This document shows, in pieces, positions 46,260-55,183 of a stretch of DNA of 64,000 bases. Source of the stretch: Microbacterium lushaniae (lineage in GTDB: Bacteria; Actinomycetota; Actinomycetes; Actinomycetales; Microbacteriaceae); contig NZ_CP044232.1 of NCBI RefSeq assembly GCF_008727775.1, positions 868,001 through 932,000 of the forward strand. The letters run 5' to 3'. Under the pieces are notes generated by a model, which saw only the letters and a list, made by a program, of their open reading frames with translations, did no database searches and had not been told where the DNA came from. Made by a program: the position numbers and the translations under genes. The first letter of the stretch is position 1; the number at the start of each line of letters is the position of its first letter.

Positions 46260-47147
46260 TCACTGTTCGGACGACGATGGATCGATGGACGGCGCGCCGG
46301 GGAGCCAGCGCGTCAGCGCCGACGGATGCCGGGTGAATTCGCTCCGCGCCGCGGCGGCGAACACCTCCTGCGCGTAGGGGAACAGACCCGAGCGGAACTC
46401 CGCGCCACCGAGGAGCTCGGCGATGTTGCGCTGCACCTCCACGAGGCCGCCGAGGGACATGCCGCCCGCGTCGTAATCGTGGGCGAGCGCCTTGGACAGC
46501 CCCTGCCGGAGGACTGCGCCGTCCGCCATTCCGCCGTACAGGATCCCCTGGGCGGCATCCGGGTCGAGTCCCAGGCGTTCGATGAGCCAGGCCGTCTCGG
46601 CGGCGGCGACGAAGTTGATCGAGACCAGGAAGTTGTTGATGAGCTTCAGCGCCAGGCCGCGGCCTGGTCCGCCGAGGTGGGCGATCCGCCCGGTGTAGGC
46701 CTGCGCGATCGGCCGCAGCTGCTCCACCCCGGCCGCGTCGCCCCCCACCGCGCACACGAGGGTTCCCGCGACAGCGCCCATCGGGCCGCCGGAGACGGGC
46801 GCATCGAGGTACCGGGCGCCCCGCTCGGCGAACGCGGCGGCGACGCGCTCCGCCACCTGCGGGGCGTAGGTCCCGTGGTCGGCGAAGAGCTGGCCGGGCC
46901 GGGCGTGGGAGAGCAGCCCGCCGAGATACACCTCTTCGATCGCCGCGCCGTCCAGGAGGCACCCGAGGACGACGTCCTGGGCGGCGATCTCCGCGAGATC
47001 GCGGGCGGGCACGGCGCCCGCCTCGAGCACCGGTGCCAGCTTCGACGGGGAACGGCCCCACACCGTGACCTCGTGCCCGGCGGCGAGGAGGTTGCGGACC
47101 ATCGGCGCGCCCATCGCGCCCACGCCGGTGAAGCCGATCCGCGTCAT
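46260..47147 (-). CDS. beta-hydroxyacid dehydrogenase (3-hydroxyisobutyrate / tartronate-semialdehyde reductase family)
   Basis: 295 residues: an N-terminal Rossmann domain ([18 protein letters not shown], ~3-20), substrate loop [16 protein letters not shown] (~114-129) and an all-helical C-terminal domain with the catalytic Lys in [11 protein letters not shown] (~167). The usual GxGxxG is slightly altered (GVGAMG). NAD or NADP use and substrate are unknown. The ATG at 47147 starts by 4-bp overlap with the dehydratase stop. A second family member lies at 50170-51063 on the other strand. Confidence 0.9.
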   Translation of the reverse strand: MTRIGFTGVGAMGAPMVRNLLAAGHEVTVWGRSPSKLAPVLEAGAVPARDLAEIAAQDVVLGCLLDGAAIEEVYLGGLLSHARPGQLFADHGTYAPQVAERVAAAFAERGARYLDAPVSGGPMGAVAGTLVCAVGGDAAGVEQLRPIAQAYTGRIAHLGGPGRGLALKLINNFLVSINFVAAAETAWLIERLGLDPDAAQGILYGGMADGAVLRQGLSKALAHDYDAGGMSLGGLVEVQRNIAELLGGAEFRSGLFPYAQEVFAAAARSEFTRHPSALTRWLPGAPSIDPSSSEQ

Positions 47148-48862
47148 GCGGACGCCTCCCGTCCGCGGAGGTCCTCGTCGACGAGGAAGTCGAAATCGCA
47201 GCCTTCGTCGGGCTGGAGCGCGTGCCGGGCGTACAGGCTGCCCCAGCCGCGACGCGGCGGCGCGACACCTCCCGTCATCGGAGCGCGGGCGGCGAGCTCC
47301 TCGGCGGGTACGAGCAGGTCGAGCCGGCCGGCGTGCGTGTCCAGTTCGATCTCGTCACCGTCCCGCACGAGCGCCAGGGGACCGCCCACGGCCGCCTCCG
47401 GCGACACGTGCAGGACGACACTGCCGCTGGAGGTCCCGCTCATGCGGGCATCCGTCACCCGGAGCATGTCGGTGACGCCGGCGCGGAGGAGTTTCGCGGG
47501 GATCGGCACGTGTCCCACCTCCGGGATGCCCGGCCCGCCCTTCACCCCCACCCCGCGCAGGACCAGCACGGAGTCGGCGTCGACGTCGAGGTCTTCGCGG
47601 TCGATCTTGGACCACATGTCCGCCACGCCGTCGAACACCACCGCCCGGCCGCGATGCCGGCGCGCGGCCGACGCGGCGCCGGCGAGCTTCATCACGGCGC
47701 CGCCGGGGGCGAGCGACCCCCGCAGCACACTGATCCCGCCGTCGGGGGTGAGCGGCTCGGCGGCATCCGCGATCGGTCCCCCCAGCGCCACGGGTGCCAT
47801 GGCGTCGAACACCTCGCCCCACGTGCGGCCGTCCGCGGTGGCCACGTGCTCGTGCAGCAGGTGGCGGATCCGCGCCGCGACCGCGGGGATGCCGCCGGCG
47901 GTCTCGAGGTCGCTCAGGAGCGCCCGCCCGTTGGGTTTGACGTCGGTGATGAAGGGCGTCGACCTCGACCACTCGCGAAGGCGTTCGTGTCCGATCCGCA
48001 GGCCCGCTCTGCCTGCGATCGCCTCGAGGTGGATGAGCGCGTTCGTCGAGCCGCCGAGGGCGCACGTGACGCGCACCGCGTTCTCCAGGGATTCCAGGGT
48101 GACCCGTGAGCGGGGCGGAACGCCGCGTGAGACGACATCCACGATGAGCCGGCCGCTGTCCTCGGCGATCCTGTCGCGCTCGGGTGCGGCGGCGGGTGCC
48201 AGCGCGGATCCGGGCAGCGCGAACCCGAGCAGCTCGCCGATCGCCGCCATCGTCGTCGCCGTCCCCATCACGTTGCACGTGCCCGGTCCGGAGTGGATGA
48301 CGCCCTCGAACGCGGCCCAGTCCGCGTCGCTGAGGGCGCCCACGCGGCGCTGGTCGATGACGTCCCACTGCGCGTCGACGGTCGTCGGCTCCCCCTGCCA
48401 GCACGCGACCGGCCGCGGTCCTGCCGTCACCAGCACCGCCGGCGTGCCGGCGCTGATGGCCCCCATGAGCACCCCGGGGACGGTCTTGTCGCATCCGCCC
48501 AGCAGGACGACGCCGTCGATCGGCGACGCGAGGATCGTCTCCTCCACGTCCATCGCGAGCAGGTTGCGCAGGTACATCGAGGAGGGGCGGCTGAAGGGCT
48601 CGCTGATCGAGATGGTGGGGAATTCCAGCGCGAGCCCGCCGGCGGCTTCGACGCCCCGCTTGACGGCCGCGGCGAGGTCGCGGAAGCCCGAATTGCACGG
48701 ATTCAGTTCGCTCCAGCTCGTGCAGATGCCGATCACCGGGTGACGGCGGACCTCCTCGGCCGTGTAGCCCTCCGCGCGGAGGAACGCGCGGTGCACCATG
48801 CCGTCGGCACCCGGGTCGCCGAAGATCCGCCCGTCGAGCCGGTGGATGTGTTCCTGGGACAT
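47144..48862 (-). CDS. IlvD/Edd-family dehydratase, sugar-acid type
   Basis: 572 residues. Cys56 (LNPCNSGF), Cys124 (GGCDKTVPG) and Cys196 (GPGTCNVMG) correspond closely in spacing to Cys59/Cys127/Cys200 of the L-arabinonate dehydratase Fe-S site, with the following Asp125-Lys126 also conserved. The C-terminal SGTSSGSVVLHVSPEAAVGG contains the catalytic Ser. Such enzymes turn a sugar acid or 2,3-dihydroxyacid into a 2-oxo-3-deoxy acid; length and layout fit the sugar-acid branch better than amino-acid IlvD. ATG at 48862 is preferred over one seven codons earlier because GAGAGGACGAGG sits before it. Confidence 0.88.
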   Translation of the reverse strand: MSQEHIHRLDGRIFGDPGADGMVHRAFLRAEGYTAEEVRRHPVIGICTSWSELNPCNSGFRDLAAAVKRGVEAAGGLALEFPTISISEPFSRPSSMYLRNLLAMDVEETILASPIDGVVLLGGCDKTVPGVLMGAISAGTPAVLVTAGPRPVACWQGEPTTVDAQWDVIDQRRVGALSDADWAAFEGVIHSGPGTCNVMGTATTMAAIGELLGFALPGSALAPAAAPERDRIAEDSGRLIVDVVSRGVPPRSRVTLESLENAVRVTCALGGSTNALIHLEAIAGRAGLRIGHERLREWSRSTPFITDVKPNGRALLSDLETAGGIPAVAARIRHLLHEHVATADGRTWGEVFDAMAPVALGGPIADAAEPLTPDGGISVLRGSLAPGGAVMKLAGAASAARRHRGRAVVFDGVADMWSKIDREDLDVDADSVLVLRGVGVKGGPGIPEVGHVPIPAKLLRAGVTDMLRVTDARMSGTSSGSVVLHVSPEAAVGGPLALVRDGDEIELDTHAGRLDLLVPAEELAARAPMTGGVAPPRRGWGSLYARHALQPDEGCDFDFLVDEDLRGREASA

Positions 48863-48901
48863 CCTCGTCCTCTCCCCGCTCACCCGCCGTGGCCGGCGGG
48901 A

Positions 48902-49657
48902 TCACGCACCCTTGGAATCGCCGTCGATGGGGAATGCCTGGCCGCTGATCGAGCGGGCCGCGTCCGAGGTCAGGAAGGCGACCAGATCCGCGACCTCCTC
49001 CGCCGTGACGAAGCGCTGAAGCGACTGATTGGCCAGCGCCGCCTCCCGCTCCTGCGCGAGCGTCCGCCCGCTGGCGCGCGCCCGACCGGCGAGCACCTGG
49101 TCCATGCGCTCGCCCGCGACGGCGCCCGGGAGCACGGCGTTGACCGTGACGTCGGATGGGCCGAGCTCGAGCGCCAGGGTCTTGGCGAACCCGACGAGGC
49201 CCCACTTGCTGGTGGCGTAGGCGAGCCGCTGCGGGTACCCGACGCGTCCGGCCAGCGACGACATCACCACGATGGCGCCCCGCCCGGATTCGGTGAGCGC
49301 GGGAGCGGCGGCCTGGGTGATCCAGAACGTGCCGTCGAGATTGACCGCCAGAACGCGCCGCCAGTCGGCGGCGGAGATGTCCTCGATCGGCGCCGTCGGC
49401 CCGCCGATCCCGACGTTGTCGACGAGGACGTCGAGGCCGCCCATGGCCGAGACGGCTTCGGCCACGAACGAGCGGGCGGCAGAGCGGTCGGAGATGTCGC
49501 ACTCGCGCATCGTCACGCCCGAATCGGTCTCGCGTGCGTCGCCGCCGAGGTCGCAGCCCCACACGGTGTCGCCCCGGCGCACGAAGGCGTCGGCGATGCG
49601 CGCACCGATGCCGCTGCCGGCACCGGTGACGATCGCGCGCCGAGGCGTGTGCGGCAT
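48902..49657 (-). CDS. short-chain dehydrogenase/reductase (SDR)
   Basis: 251 residues of classical SDR type: cofactor loop TGAGSGIGARIADAF (~11-25), VDNVGIGG in place of NNAG, catalytic Ser~139 region (VMSSLAGRVGYPQ) and YATSKWG with Tyr and Lys. The Asp after the second strand (GCDLGGDA) suggests NAD. Substrate unknown, probably a hydroxyacid or alcohol of the local pathway. Start at the ATG 49657 behind GGGAGGGG; a GTG one codon earlier is possible. Confidence 0.88.
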   Translation of the reverse strand: MPHTPRRAIVTGAGSGIGARIADAFVRRGDTVWGCDLGGDARETDSGVTMRECDISDRSAARSFVAEAVSAMGGLDVLVDNVGIGGPTAPIEDISAADWRRVLAVNLDGTFWITQAAAPALTESGRGAIVVMSSLAGRVGYPQRLAYATSKWGLVGFAKTLALELGPSDVTVNAVLPGAVAGERMDQVLAGRARASGRTLAQEREAALANQSLQRFVTAEEVADLVAFLTSDAARSISGQAFPIDGDSKGA

Positions 49658-49694
49658 CACATCCCCTCCCGGGGATGCCCCGTGGTCGCGGGCG

Positions 49695-50006
49695 TCATGC
49701 CGGCGGCGTCTCGGTCTCGTAGTCGAGCACGAGGGTGCCCTCGGGGGCGTAGTTCGGCACGTCCGCCTCGACCGCCCGGCCCTCCGGTGACGACAGCGCA
49801 GCCACCATCGCCGCGTGATCGGGGAAGTCTGCCTCGTAGACGGCGAAGTAAGGGCTGGACCCGCCCTGTGCGCTGATCGCCGTGGAGAATCGGTGCGCGA
49901 GCATGCCGGGCATGCGCGAGGCCAACGGCAGGTGCGTGCTCCGGTAGTAGCTCTCGAAGCCGGCGGGGTCGGGCGGCTGCGGATACAGCACGACGAGCTT
50001 GTGCAT
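49695..50006 (-). CDS. EthD-domain protein
   Basis: 103 residues, one ferredoxin-like EthD/dabb unit: MHKLVVLYPQPPDPAGFESY at the start, THLPLASRMPG with the conserved His, and a YFAVYEADFPDHAAMVAAL strand-helix. EthD proteins accompany many catabolic operons and their biochemical role is mostly unknown. First gene of the 11-gene minus-strand array, 163 bp from the divergent dehydrogenase start, so the promoter region for both directions lies between 50007 and 50169. Confidence 0.82.
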   Translation of the reverse strand: MHKLVVLYPQPPDPAGFESYYRSTHLPLASRMPGMLAHRFSTAISAQGGSSPYFAVYEADFPDHAAMVAALSSPEGRAVEADVPNYAPEGTLVLDYETETPPA

Positions 50007-50169
50007 GTCGGACCTTTCGACGAGGACCCCTCCATCGTGGCCCGGGTAGCGCCGACCGGCACGCGGACTGCACGGAGGAGGCACAGATGTGCGCCGGTGG
50101 ACCAGTCCGCCTGCGCGCGCCGTCCCAGACTGGTGCGAAGGCGGACGAAGTGGATCGGAGCACGCGGCG

Positions 50170-51063
50170 ATGGTGGATGACAGGACTCAGCGGGTGGGTT
50201 TCGTCGGGCTGGGGATGATGGGCACGCCCATGTCGCGCAACCTCGCCGGTGCCGGATTCGACCTGCGGGTCTACGACGCCGACCCCGAGCGCACGCGCGC
50301 GGTGGCGGCGGAACTGGGCGTCACCCCGGTCGCAGATCCCGTGGAGCTGGCCGCCTGCGACGTCGTCGTCACGATGCTCCCCACGAGTGCGATCGTGCGC
50401 TCGGTCTTCCTCGGCGCCGACGGCGCGCTGACGATCCCCCTGCGCGCGGGGACCGTGATCGTCGACATGAGCTCGTCCGACCCGGCGGAGACCGTCGAGA
50501 CCGGCCGCGCCCTCGCGGCCTTCGGCGTCCGCCTCGTCGACGCCCCGGTGTCCGGAGGCGTGGCGCGCGCGGCCGATGGGACGCTCGCGATCATGATGGG
50601 CGCCGACGACGAGGACGCGGCGGCCCTCGCCGAACGGATCGTGGCGCCGATGAGCAGATCGGTGTACCGCACGGGCGGCCTGGGCACGGGCGACGCGATG
50701 AAGGCCCTCAACAACTTCGTCGCCGGCGCCGCGTTCGCGGCCACCTCGGAGGCGCTGATCGCCGGACGGCAGTTCGGCCTGGATCCCCAGCTCATGGTCG
50801 ACATCCTCAACGACTCGACGGGGCAGAGCTTCTCCTCCACGCACGTCTTCGGCCCGCACGTGGTGCAGGAGCGGTACGCCAGCGGCTTCGCGCTGCCCCT
50901 GATCACCAAGGACATCCGCATCGCGCGCGACCTCCAGCGCGGGCTCGGTCGCGACGCGCCCGTGTGCGAAGCTGTCACGGCGAGCTTCCAGGAGGCCCTG
51001 GACGCGCTCGGCGGCGTGGACCACACCGAGGCTTACCGGCACTGGAGCGGCGAGAGCCGCTGA
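50170..51063 (+). CDS. beta-hydroxyacid dehydrogenase, second copy
   Basis: 297 residues: Rossmann loop VGFVGLGMMGTPMSRNLAGAG (in part, ~9-29), DAPVSGGVARAADGTLAIM (~125-143) and the catalytic Lys in GDAMKALNNFVAG (~181). Motifs are closer to the family consensus than in the copy at 46260-47147. Divergent from the EthD-led operon and followed by DUF3237. It may oxidise or reduce a hydroxyacid intermediate of the same pathway. Confidence 0.9.
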   Translation: MVDDRTQRVGFVGLGMMGTPMSRNLAGAGFDLRVYDADPERTRAVAAELGVTPVADPVELAACDVVVTMLPTSAIVRSVFLGADGALTIPLRAGTVIVDMSSSDPAETVETGRALAAFGVRLVDAPVSGGVARAADGTLAIMMGADDEDAAALAERIVAPMSRSVYRTGGLGTGDAMKALNNFVAGAAFAATSEALIAGRQFGLDPQLMVDILNDSTGQSFSSTHVFGPHVVQERYASGFALPLITKDIRIARDLQRGLGRDAPVCEAVTASFQEALDALGGVDHTEAYRHWSGESR

Positions 51064-51100
51064 CCCCGCCACCCTCACCCGATCGCGAACGGAGCAGCCG

Positions 51101-51562
51101 ATGGAGCCTTCCCTGCCGGGCCTGGAGCCCGCCTTCGACGTCGAGGCCGCACTGGGGTCGCTGCAGGATCACGGCATGACCCGCGCCGGGCACCGCCGCG
51201 TCATCCCGGTGGCCGGCGGCACGATCCGCGGGCTCTTCGACGCCGAGATCCTCCCCGGGGGTGCCGACTGGCAGATCCTCCGCGCGGACGGGTCGGTCGA
51301 CATCGATACCCGCTACACCGCGCGCACCGCCGACGGGGAGTACGTGCACCTGCGCACCGCCGGCGTGCGCAGCGGCGACCCCGCCACACTGGAGGCGCTC
51401 CTGCGCGGCGAGGCGGTGGATCCGAGCCGCTACTACTTCCGCGTGGCCGTGTACGTCGAGACCTCGGCGCCGCGGCTGGAGCATCTGCAGCAGGCGATCT
51501 TCGTCGCCTCGGCGATCCGCGAGGCCGACGCCGTGCGCTACCGCGCCTACCGCGTGACGTAG
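51101..51562 (+). CDS. DUF3237 protein
   Basis: 153 residues with the family landmarks RGLFDAEILPGGADWQILR (~43-61), DTRYTARTADGEYVHL (~70-85) and the YYFRVAVYVET strand (~110). DUF3237 is a small beta-barrel family of unknown function often near aromatic or terpenoid catabolic genes. It overlaps the convergent FMN-oxidase gene by 16 bp at their 3-prime ends. Confidence 0.85.
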   Translation: MEPSLPGLEPAFDVEAALGSLQDHGMTRAGHRRVIPVAGGTIRGLFDAEILPGGADWQILRADGSVDIDTRYTARTADGEYVHLRTAGVRSGDPATLEALLRGEAVDPSRYYFRVAVYVETSAPRLEHLQQAIFVASAIREADAVRYRAYRVT

Positions 51563-52815
51563 CCCGCATCCGGCCGAGTGCCCACCGGACCCGCAGAGGG
51601 AACGCGAAGCCGCTCCTCCACACGCACCATCTCAGGCGTCACCTCCGCCGGGGACGCGGCGCCCAGCAGCGCGAGGGTCCGGCGGAGGCCCGCCTCGACG
51701 ATCCCCAGCGCATGGTCCACGCCCGCCTCGCCGCCGGCGGCCAATCCGTACAGGTACGCGCGGCCGATGAGCGCCGCGTCTGCGCCGAGGGCCAGGGCCG
51801 CCGCGACGTGTGCGCCGGTTCGGATGCCGCCGTCCACGGCCACGAACATCTCCGGGCCGACCGCGCGGCGGATCGCCGGCAGCGCCTCGATCGGGGCGAT
51901 CGCACCCTCCAGCTGCCGTCCGCCGTGATTGGACACCACGAGCCCGTCCACCCCGTGCGCGCGCAGGGCCACGGCGTCCTCGGGTGAGAGCACGCCCTTC
52001 ACCACGATGGGGCCGTCCCACAGCCCCCGGAGCCACTCGAGGTCACGGAAGGTGACCGCCGGGTCCAGGAGCGCGTTGGTCTGGGCGACGAAGTCCGAGC
52101 GGGGGGCGCCGCCGGTGGCGAAGCCGATGGGCTCGGTGGTGAGCACGCGCCACACCCACCGCGGATGCCGCGCGAAGCCCACCGCGGTGCGCAGCGGCAC
52201 GCTCGGGGGGAACTGGAGCCCGGCCCGCACGTCGCGGAGCCGCTCTCCCGCCACCGGCACGTCGACGGTGAGCACCAGCACCCGGAAGCCGGCACGGCGG
52301 GCCCGCTCGATGATCGCGCGCGCGGCGTCCCGGTCGCGCCACAGGTACAGCTGGAACCAGCGATCCAGCGTCGGCGCCGCCTGTGCGACGGCCTCCGGCG
52401 AGGTCGAGGCCATGGTCGACAGTGCCGCCGGGATGCCGTGCGCAGCCGCCACCCGCGCCACCGCCGCCTCGCCCTCGGGGTGGAACACGCGCGTGAGCCC
52501 CACCGGCCCGAGGATGAGGGGCGAATCCGCCCGGCGCCCGAGCATGTCGACGCTCGTGTCGACGACGCTGACATCGCGCAGGACCCGGGAGACGAGCCGG
52601 ACCCCGGCGAAGGCCTCCCGGTTGCGCCGGGTGGCCACCTCGTCGCCTGCGCCGCCGTCGAGGTAACCGAAGACCGGCCGGGGAAGACGCCGGCGGGCGC
52701 GGTCGCGCAGTTCGGCGACGTCCACCGCGGAGCGGACCGACCGGTGCGGCAGCCCGCCGCGCAGCCGCACCATGCGCACGGCGTGGGCGATCGAGGCCGT
52801 CCATTTCCCGGTCAT
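51547..52815 (-). CDS. FMN-dependent alpha-hydroxy-acid oxidase/dehydrogenase
   Basis: 422-residue TIM-barrel protein of the lactate/mandelate/glycolate oxidase family: PVFGYLDGGAGDEVATRRNR near the N-terminus, LILGPVGLTRVFHPEGE for FMN, catalytic His in VSNHGGRQLEG and the phosphate site DGGIRTGAHVAAALALGA. It oxidises an L-2-hydroxyacid to the 2-oxoacid. Acceptor (oxygen or quinone) and substrate are not visible. The ATG at 52815 overlaps the PanE-like stop by 4 bp. Last gene of the AraC-led array. Confidence 0.92.
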   Translation of the reverse strand: MTGKWTASIAHAVRMVRLRGGLPHRSVRSAVDVAELRDRARRRLPRPVFGYLDGGAGDEVATRRNREAFAGVRLVSRVLRDVSVVDTSVDMLGRRADSPLILGPVGLTRVFHPEGEAAVARVAAAHGIPAALSTMASTSPEAVAQAAPTLDRWFQLYLWRDRDAARAIIERARRAGFRVLVLTVDVPVAGERLRDVRAGLQFPPSVPLRTAVGFARHPRWVWRVLTTEPIGFATGGAPRSDFVAQTNALLDPAVTFRDLEWLRGLWDGPIVVKGVLSPEDAVALRAHGVDGLVVSNHGGRQLEGAIAPIEALPAIRRAVGPEMFVAVDGGIRTGAHVAAALALGADAALIGRAYLYGLAAGGEAGVDHALGIVEAGLRRTLALLGAASPAEVTPEMVRVEERLRVPSAGPVGTRPDAGYVTR

Positions 52816-53786
52816 CGGCGCACCGTCACGGCGACGCGCAGCGCGTCGGTGAGTGCTTCCAGCGCCGGGACGGGCACACCCGCGGCACGCGCCCGCTCGA
52901 TGACGGCGCCCGGGATGGACTCGATCTCGGCGGGGCGGCCGGCCGTCACGTCCTGCAGCATGGAGGCGCGATGCTCCCCGTGCGCGGTGAGAGCGTGCTC
53001 GGTGGCGGCGCGGATGCGGTCGGCGTCCACCGCGACGCCGAGCGCGTGCGCCACGGCGACGACCTCCTCGAGCACGCGGGCGATCACGCGCCGCCCGGGC
53101 GGGGTGTCCATCGCGGCGTTGGCGGCCCCGGTGAGCGCGGCCAGCACATTGAGCGCGGTGTTGAAGGCGACTTTCTCCCACACGGCCGTGGCGATGTCGG
53201 GCGAGACCCGCGCGTCGAATCCGGCGGATGCCAGGACGGCGGCGACCGGGCCCACCGCCGCAGCCCCGGCGGGGACGAAAGCGCCGAGTTCCAGATGGCC
53301 TCGGCCTCGCGAGCGCACGCCGGTCGCGCCCCACGCATCGGCGGGCAGGGCCGCCACCCCCGCGACGATCCGGTCGGCGGGGAACACCTCCGCGAGGAGC
53401 TCGGGATTGCCCAGCCCGTTCTGCAGGGTCAGCACCCGGGCTCCGGTGCCGGCGAACCGGGCGATGGCGGCGACGGCGGCGCGCGTGTGCATGCCCTTGG
53501 TGAAGACGATGTACAGATCCGCCGCGCCCGTCAGGTCGTCGGCGCGGCATGCGGGCACCGGGACCTCGCGCACGCCTGCGTCGTCCTCCAGGCGGACGCC
53601 GCGCTCCGACAGCGCGCGCAGCAGATCCGCGTCCACGTCCACGAGCGTCACGCGCGTGCCCACTTCGCTCAGGCGGGCAGCGAACAGGCGACCCATCGCG
53701 CCGGCGCCCACGACGACGACGGATGCGACGCTCCCGGCATCCACCTCCGCTCCCGGCGCGGCCGCACCGGGGTCACTCCGCGACAT
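52812..53786 (-). CDS. 2-dehydropantoate 2-reductase-like (PanE/ApbA family) protein
   Basis: 324 residues. NADPH loop VVVGAGAMGRLFAARLSE (~24-41), LTLQNGLGNPELL in the middle and the catalytic Lys in WEKVAFNTALNVLAALTG (~196). In catabolic operons such proteins may reduce other 2-oxoacids instead of ketopantoate. It overlaps the dioxygenase remnant by 14 bp. The N-terminal ~20 residues are acidic and extra to the family. Confidence 0.85.
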   Translation of the reverse strand: MSRSDPGAAAPGAEVDAGSVASVVVVGAGAMGRLFAARLSEVGTRVTLVDVDADLLRALSERGVRLEDDAGVREVPVPACRADDLTGAADLYIVFTKGMHTRAAVAAIARFAGTGARVLTLQNGLGNPELLAEVFPADRIVAGVAALPADAWGATGVRSRGRGHLELGAFVPAGAAAVGPVAAVLASAGFDARVSPDIATAVWEKVAFNTALNVLAALTGAANAAMDTPPGRRVIARVLEEVVAVAHALGVAVDADRIRAATEHALTAHGEHRASMLQDVTAGRPAEIESIPGAVIERARAAGVPVPALEALTDALRVAVTVRR

Positions 53787-54725
53787 CGGGCGTGCCGTAG
53801 ATGTGGAACTCGGGCGGGATGGGTGCCCCCCATCCGGGCTTCGTCGCCCACTCCTCTGCCGTCCACACGTAGGGTTCGCGGTCGGGGGCGAACACGAGGT
53901 ACCCGCCGTTGGCGACCTCGATGCGGTTGCCGCCGGGTTCCCGCGTGTAGAGGTAGAAGCCCTGGATCGCGGTGTGGCGCGACGGGCCGGCCTCGATGTG
54001 GATGCGCGCGTCGGCGAAGATCTCCGCGGCGCGGAGCACCTCCTCGCGGGTGTCGACGAGATACGCGAAGTGGTGCAGCCGGGCGGAGCCGCTGGTGCGC
54101 TCCTGCGTGTAGATGAGTTCGTGCCCCTGGATGGTCGCGCTCATCCACGCGCCCGCTTCGGCCCCGTCGGGAAGCTCGATGATCTCGTACGTCCGCAGTC
54201 CGAAGCCCTCCTCCCAGAACCGGCGGTTGGCCCGCACGTCGCGGGCCAGGAGGTTGAGATGGTCGACGTGCCGCACGTTCGCGCCGCGGCCGGCGTAGGC
54301 CTGGAAGTTCACCGGGATGACCGGGCGCTTGCCCTCGGGGGCGACGTACGCCTCGGTGTCGAAGTAGAGCCGGAAGACGTGCCCGTCGGGGTCGGTGAAC
54401 TCGTACTCGCGGCCGCCGCCCAGATCCTGCGGCACCCACGTGCCCCCGTGCCCGTGCTCCTCGAGCCACGCGACGCGCCGGTCGAGGGCGTCGGCGCTCG
54501 CCGTCCGCCAGGAGGCGTACTCCAGGCCGGCCCGGTCGGAGGGGTGAGCTTGAGACTCCACCGTTCGTAGTCCCCGAAGGCCCGCAGGTAATGCGACCCG
54601 TCGCGCTCCTCGACCTCGTCCATCCCGAGCAGGTCGACGAAGTACGCCAGGGTGTCTTCGAGCGTGGGGGTCAGCAGCGCATGGTGGCCCAGGTGGGCGA
54701 GCTCATGGCGGGGCGAGTCGGGCAC
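53773..54725 (-). pseudogene. extradiol (catechol 2,3-) dioxygenase, VOC family, interrupted by a frameshift
   Basis: Two overlapping frames together make one complete type I extradiol dioxygenase of ~317 residues. The first (from the ATG at 54725) gives HHALLTPTLEDTLAYFVDL to GDYERWSLKLTP. The sequence then continues in another frame as DRAGLEYASWRTASADALD to the end. The break is at a C-run (plus-strand GGGG at 54541-54544); adding one base restores the frame. Metal ligands are present in the second part: His in RHVDHLNLL, His in LHHFAYL and Glu in NRIEVANGG. It could be a real inactivating indel, a slippage-tolerant gene or a sequencing error. Confidence 0.85.
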
Positions 54726-54736
54726 GCGGCACTCCT

Positions 54737-55183
54737 TCAGGACGGATCGGGGGTCGCTGCCGCGGGGGCCAGCGCGGGGTCGCGGAAGACGGGCGTGATG
54801 ATCCGCTCGGCGATGCGCCAGCCCTGCGCGGTGCGGCGGTAGAGGTCGGAGAAATCGGCCACCATGAACAGGGGGACACCCGGTCGGGGCGGGTCGTCGT
54901 TGTCGGCGAAGGTGTGCCAGCTCGAGCGCCCTCTCACCTCGTCGCCCCCGGCGGGCTCGAGGAGGAGGTTTCCGAGGCCGTGGCGCGTGGTGCGCCGCCG
55001 CGTCCGCGCACGGAAGGAGGAGATGACCGCCTCGGCGTCGTGGAACTCCCGCCCGATGCTGACGTAGTGCACGTCAGGGGCGAGAATCGCGCGCAGCGCA
55101 TCGAAGTCGTGCAGGTCCAGTGCCCACGCGAAGCGCGCGTTGAGGTCACCGATCGAGGCCCGCGCCTCGGCGTCGGGCGTCAT
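54737..55183 (-). CDS. NTF2-like / SnoaL-type small protein
   Basis: 148 residues in the cone-shaped NTF2 fold: FAWALDLHDFDALRAILAP (~18-36) near the N-terminus and LYRRTAQGWRIAERIITPVF at the end. Similar proteins are hydratases, isomerases or small subunits of ring-hydroxylating dioxygenases; no catalytic set is clear here. Its ATG at 55183 overlaps the FAH gene stop by 4 bp, so it belongs to the same operon. Confidence 0.82.
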   Translation of the reverse strand: MTPDAEARASIGDLNARFAWALDLHDFDALRAILAPDVHYVSIGREFHDAEAVISSFRARTRRRTTRHGLGNLLLEPAGGDEVRGRSSWHTFADNDDPPRPGVPLFMVADFSDLYRRTAQGWRIAERIITPVFRDPALAPAAATPDPS

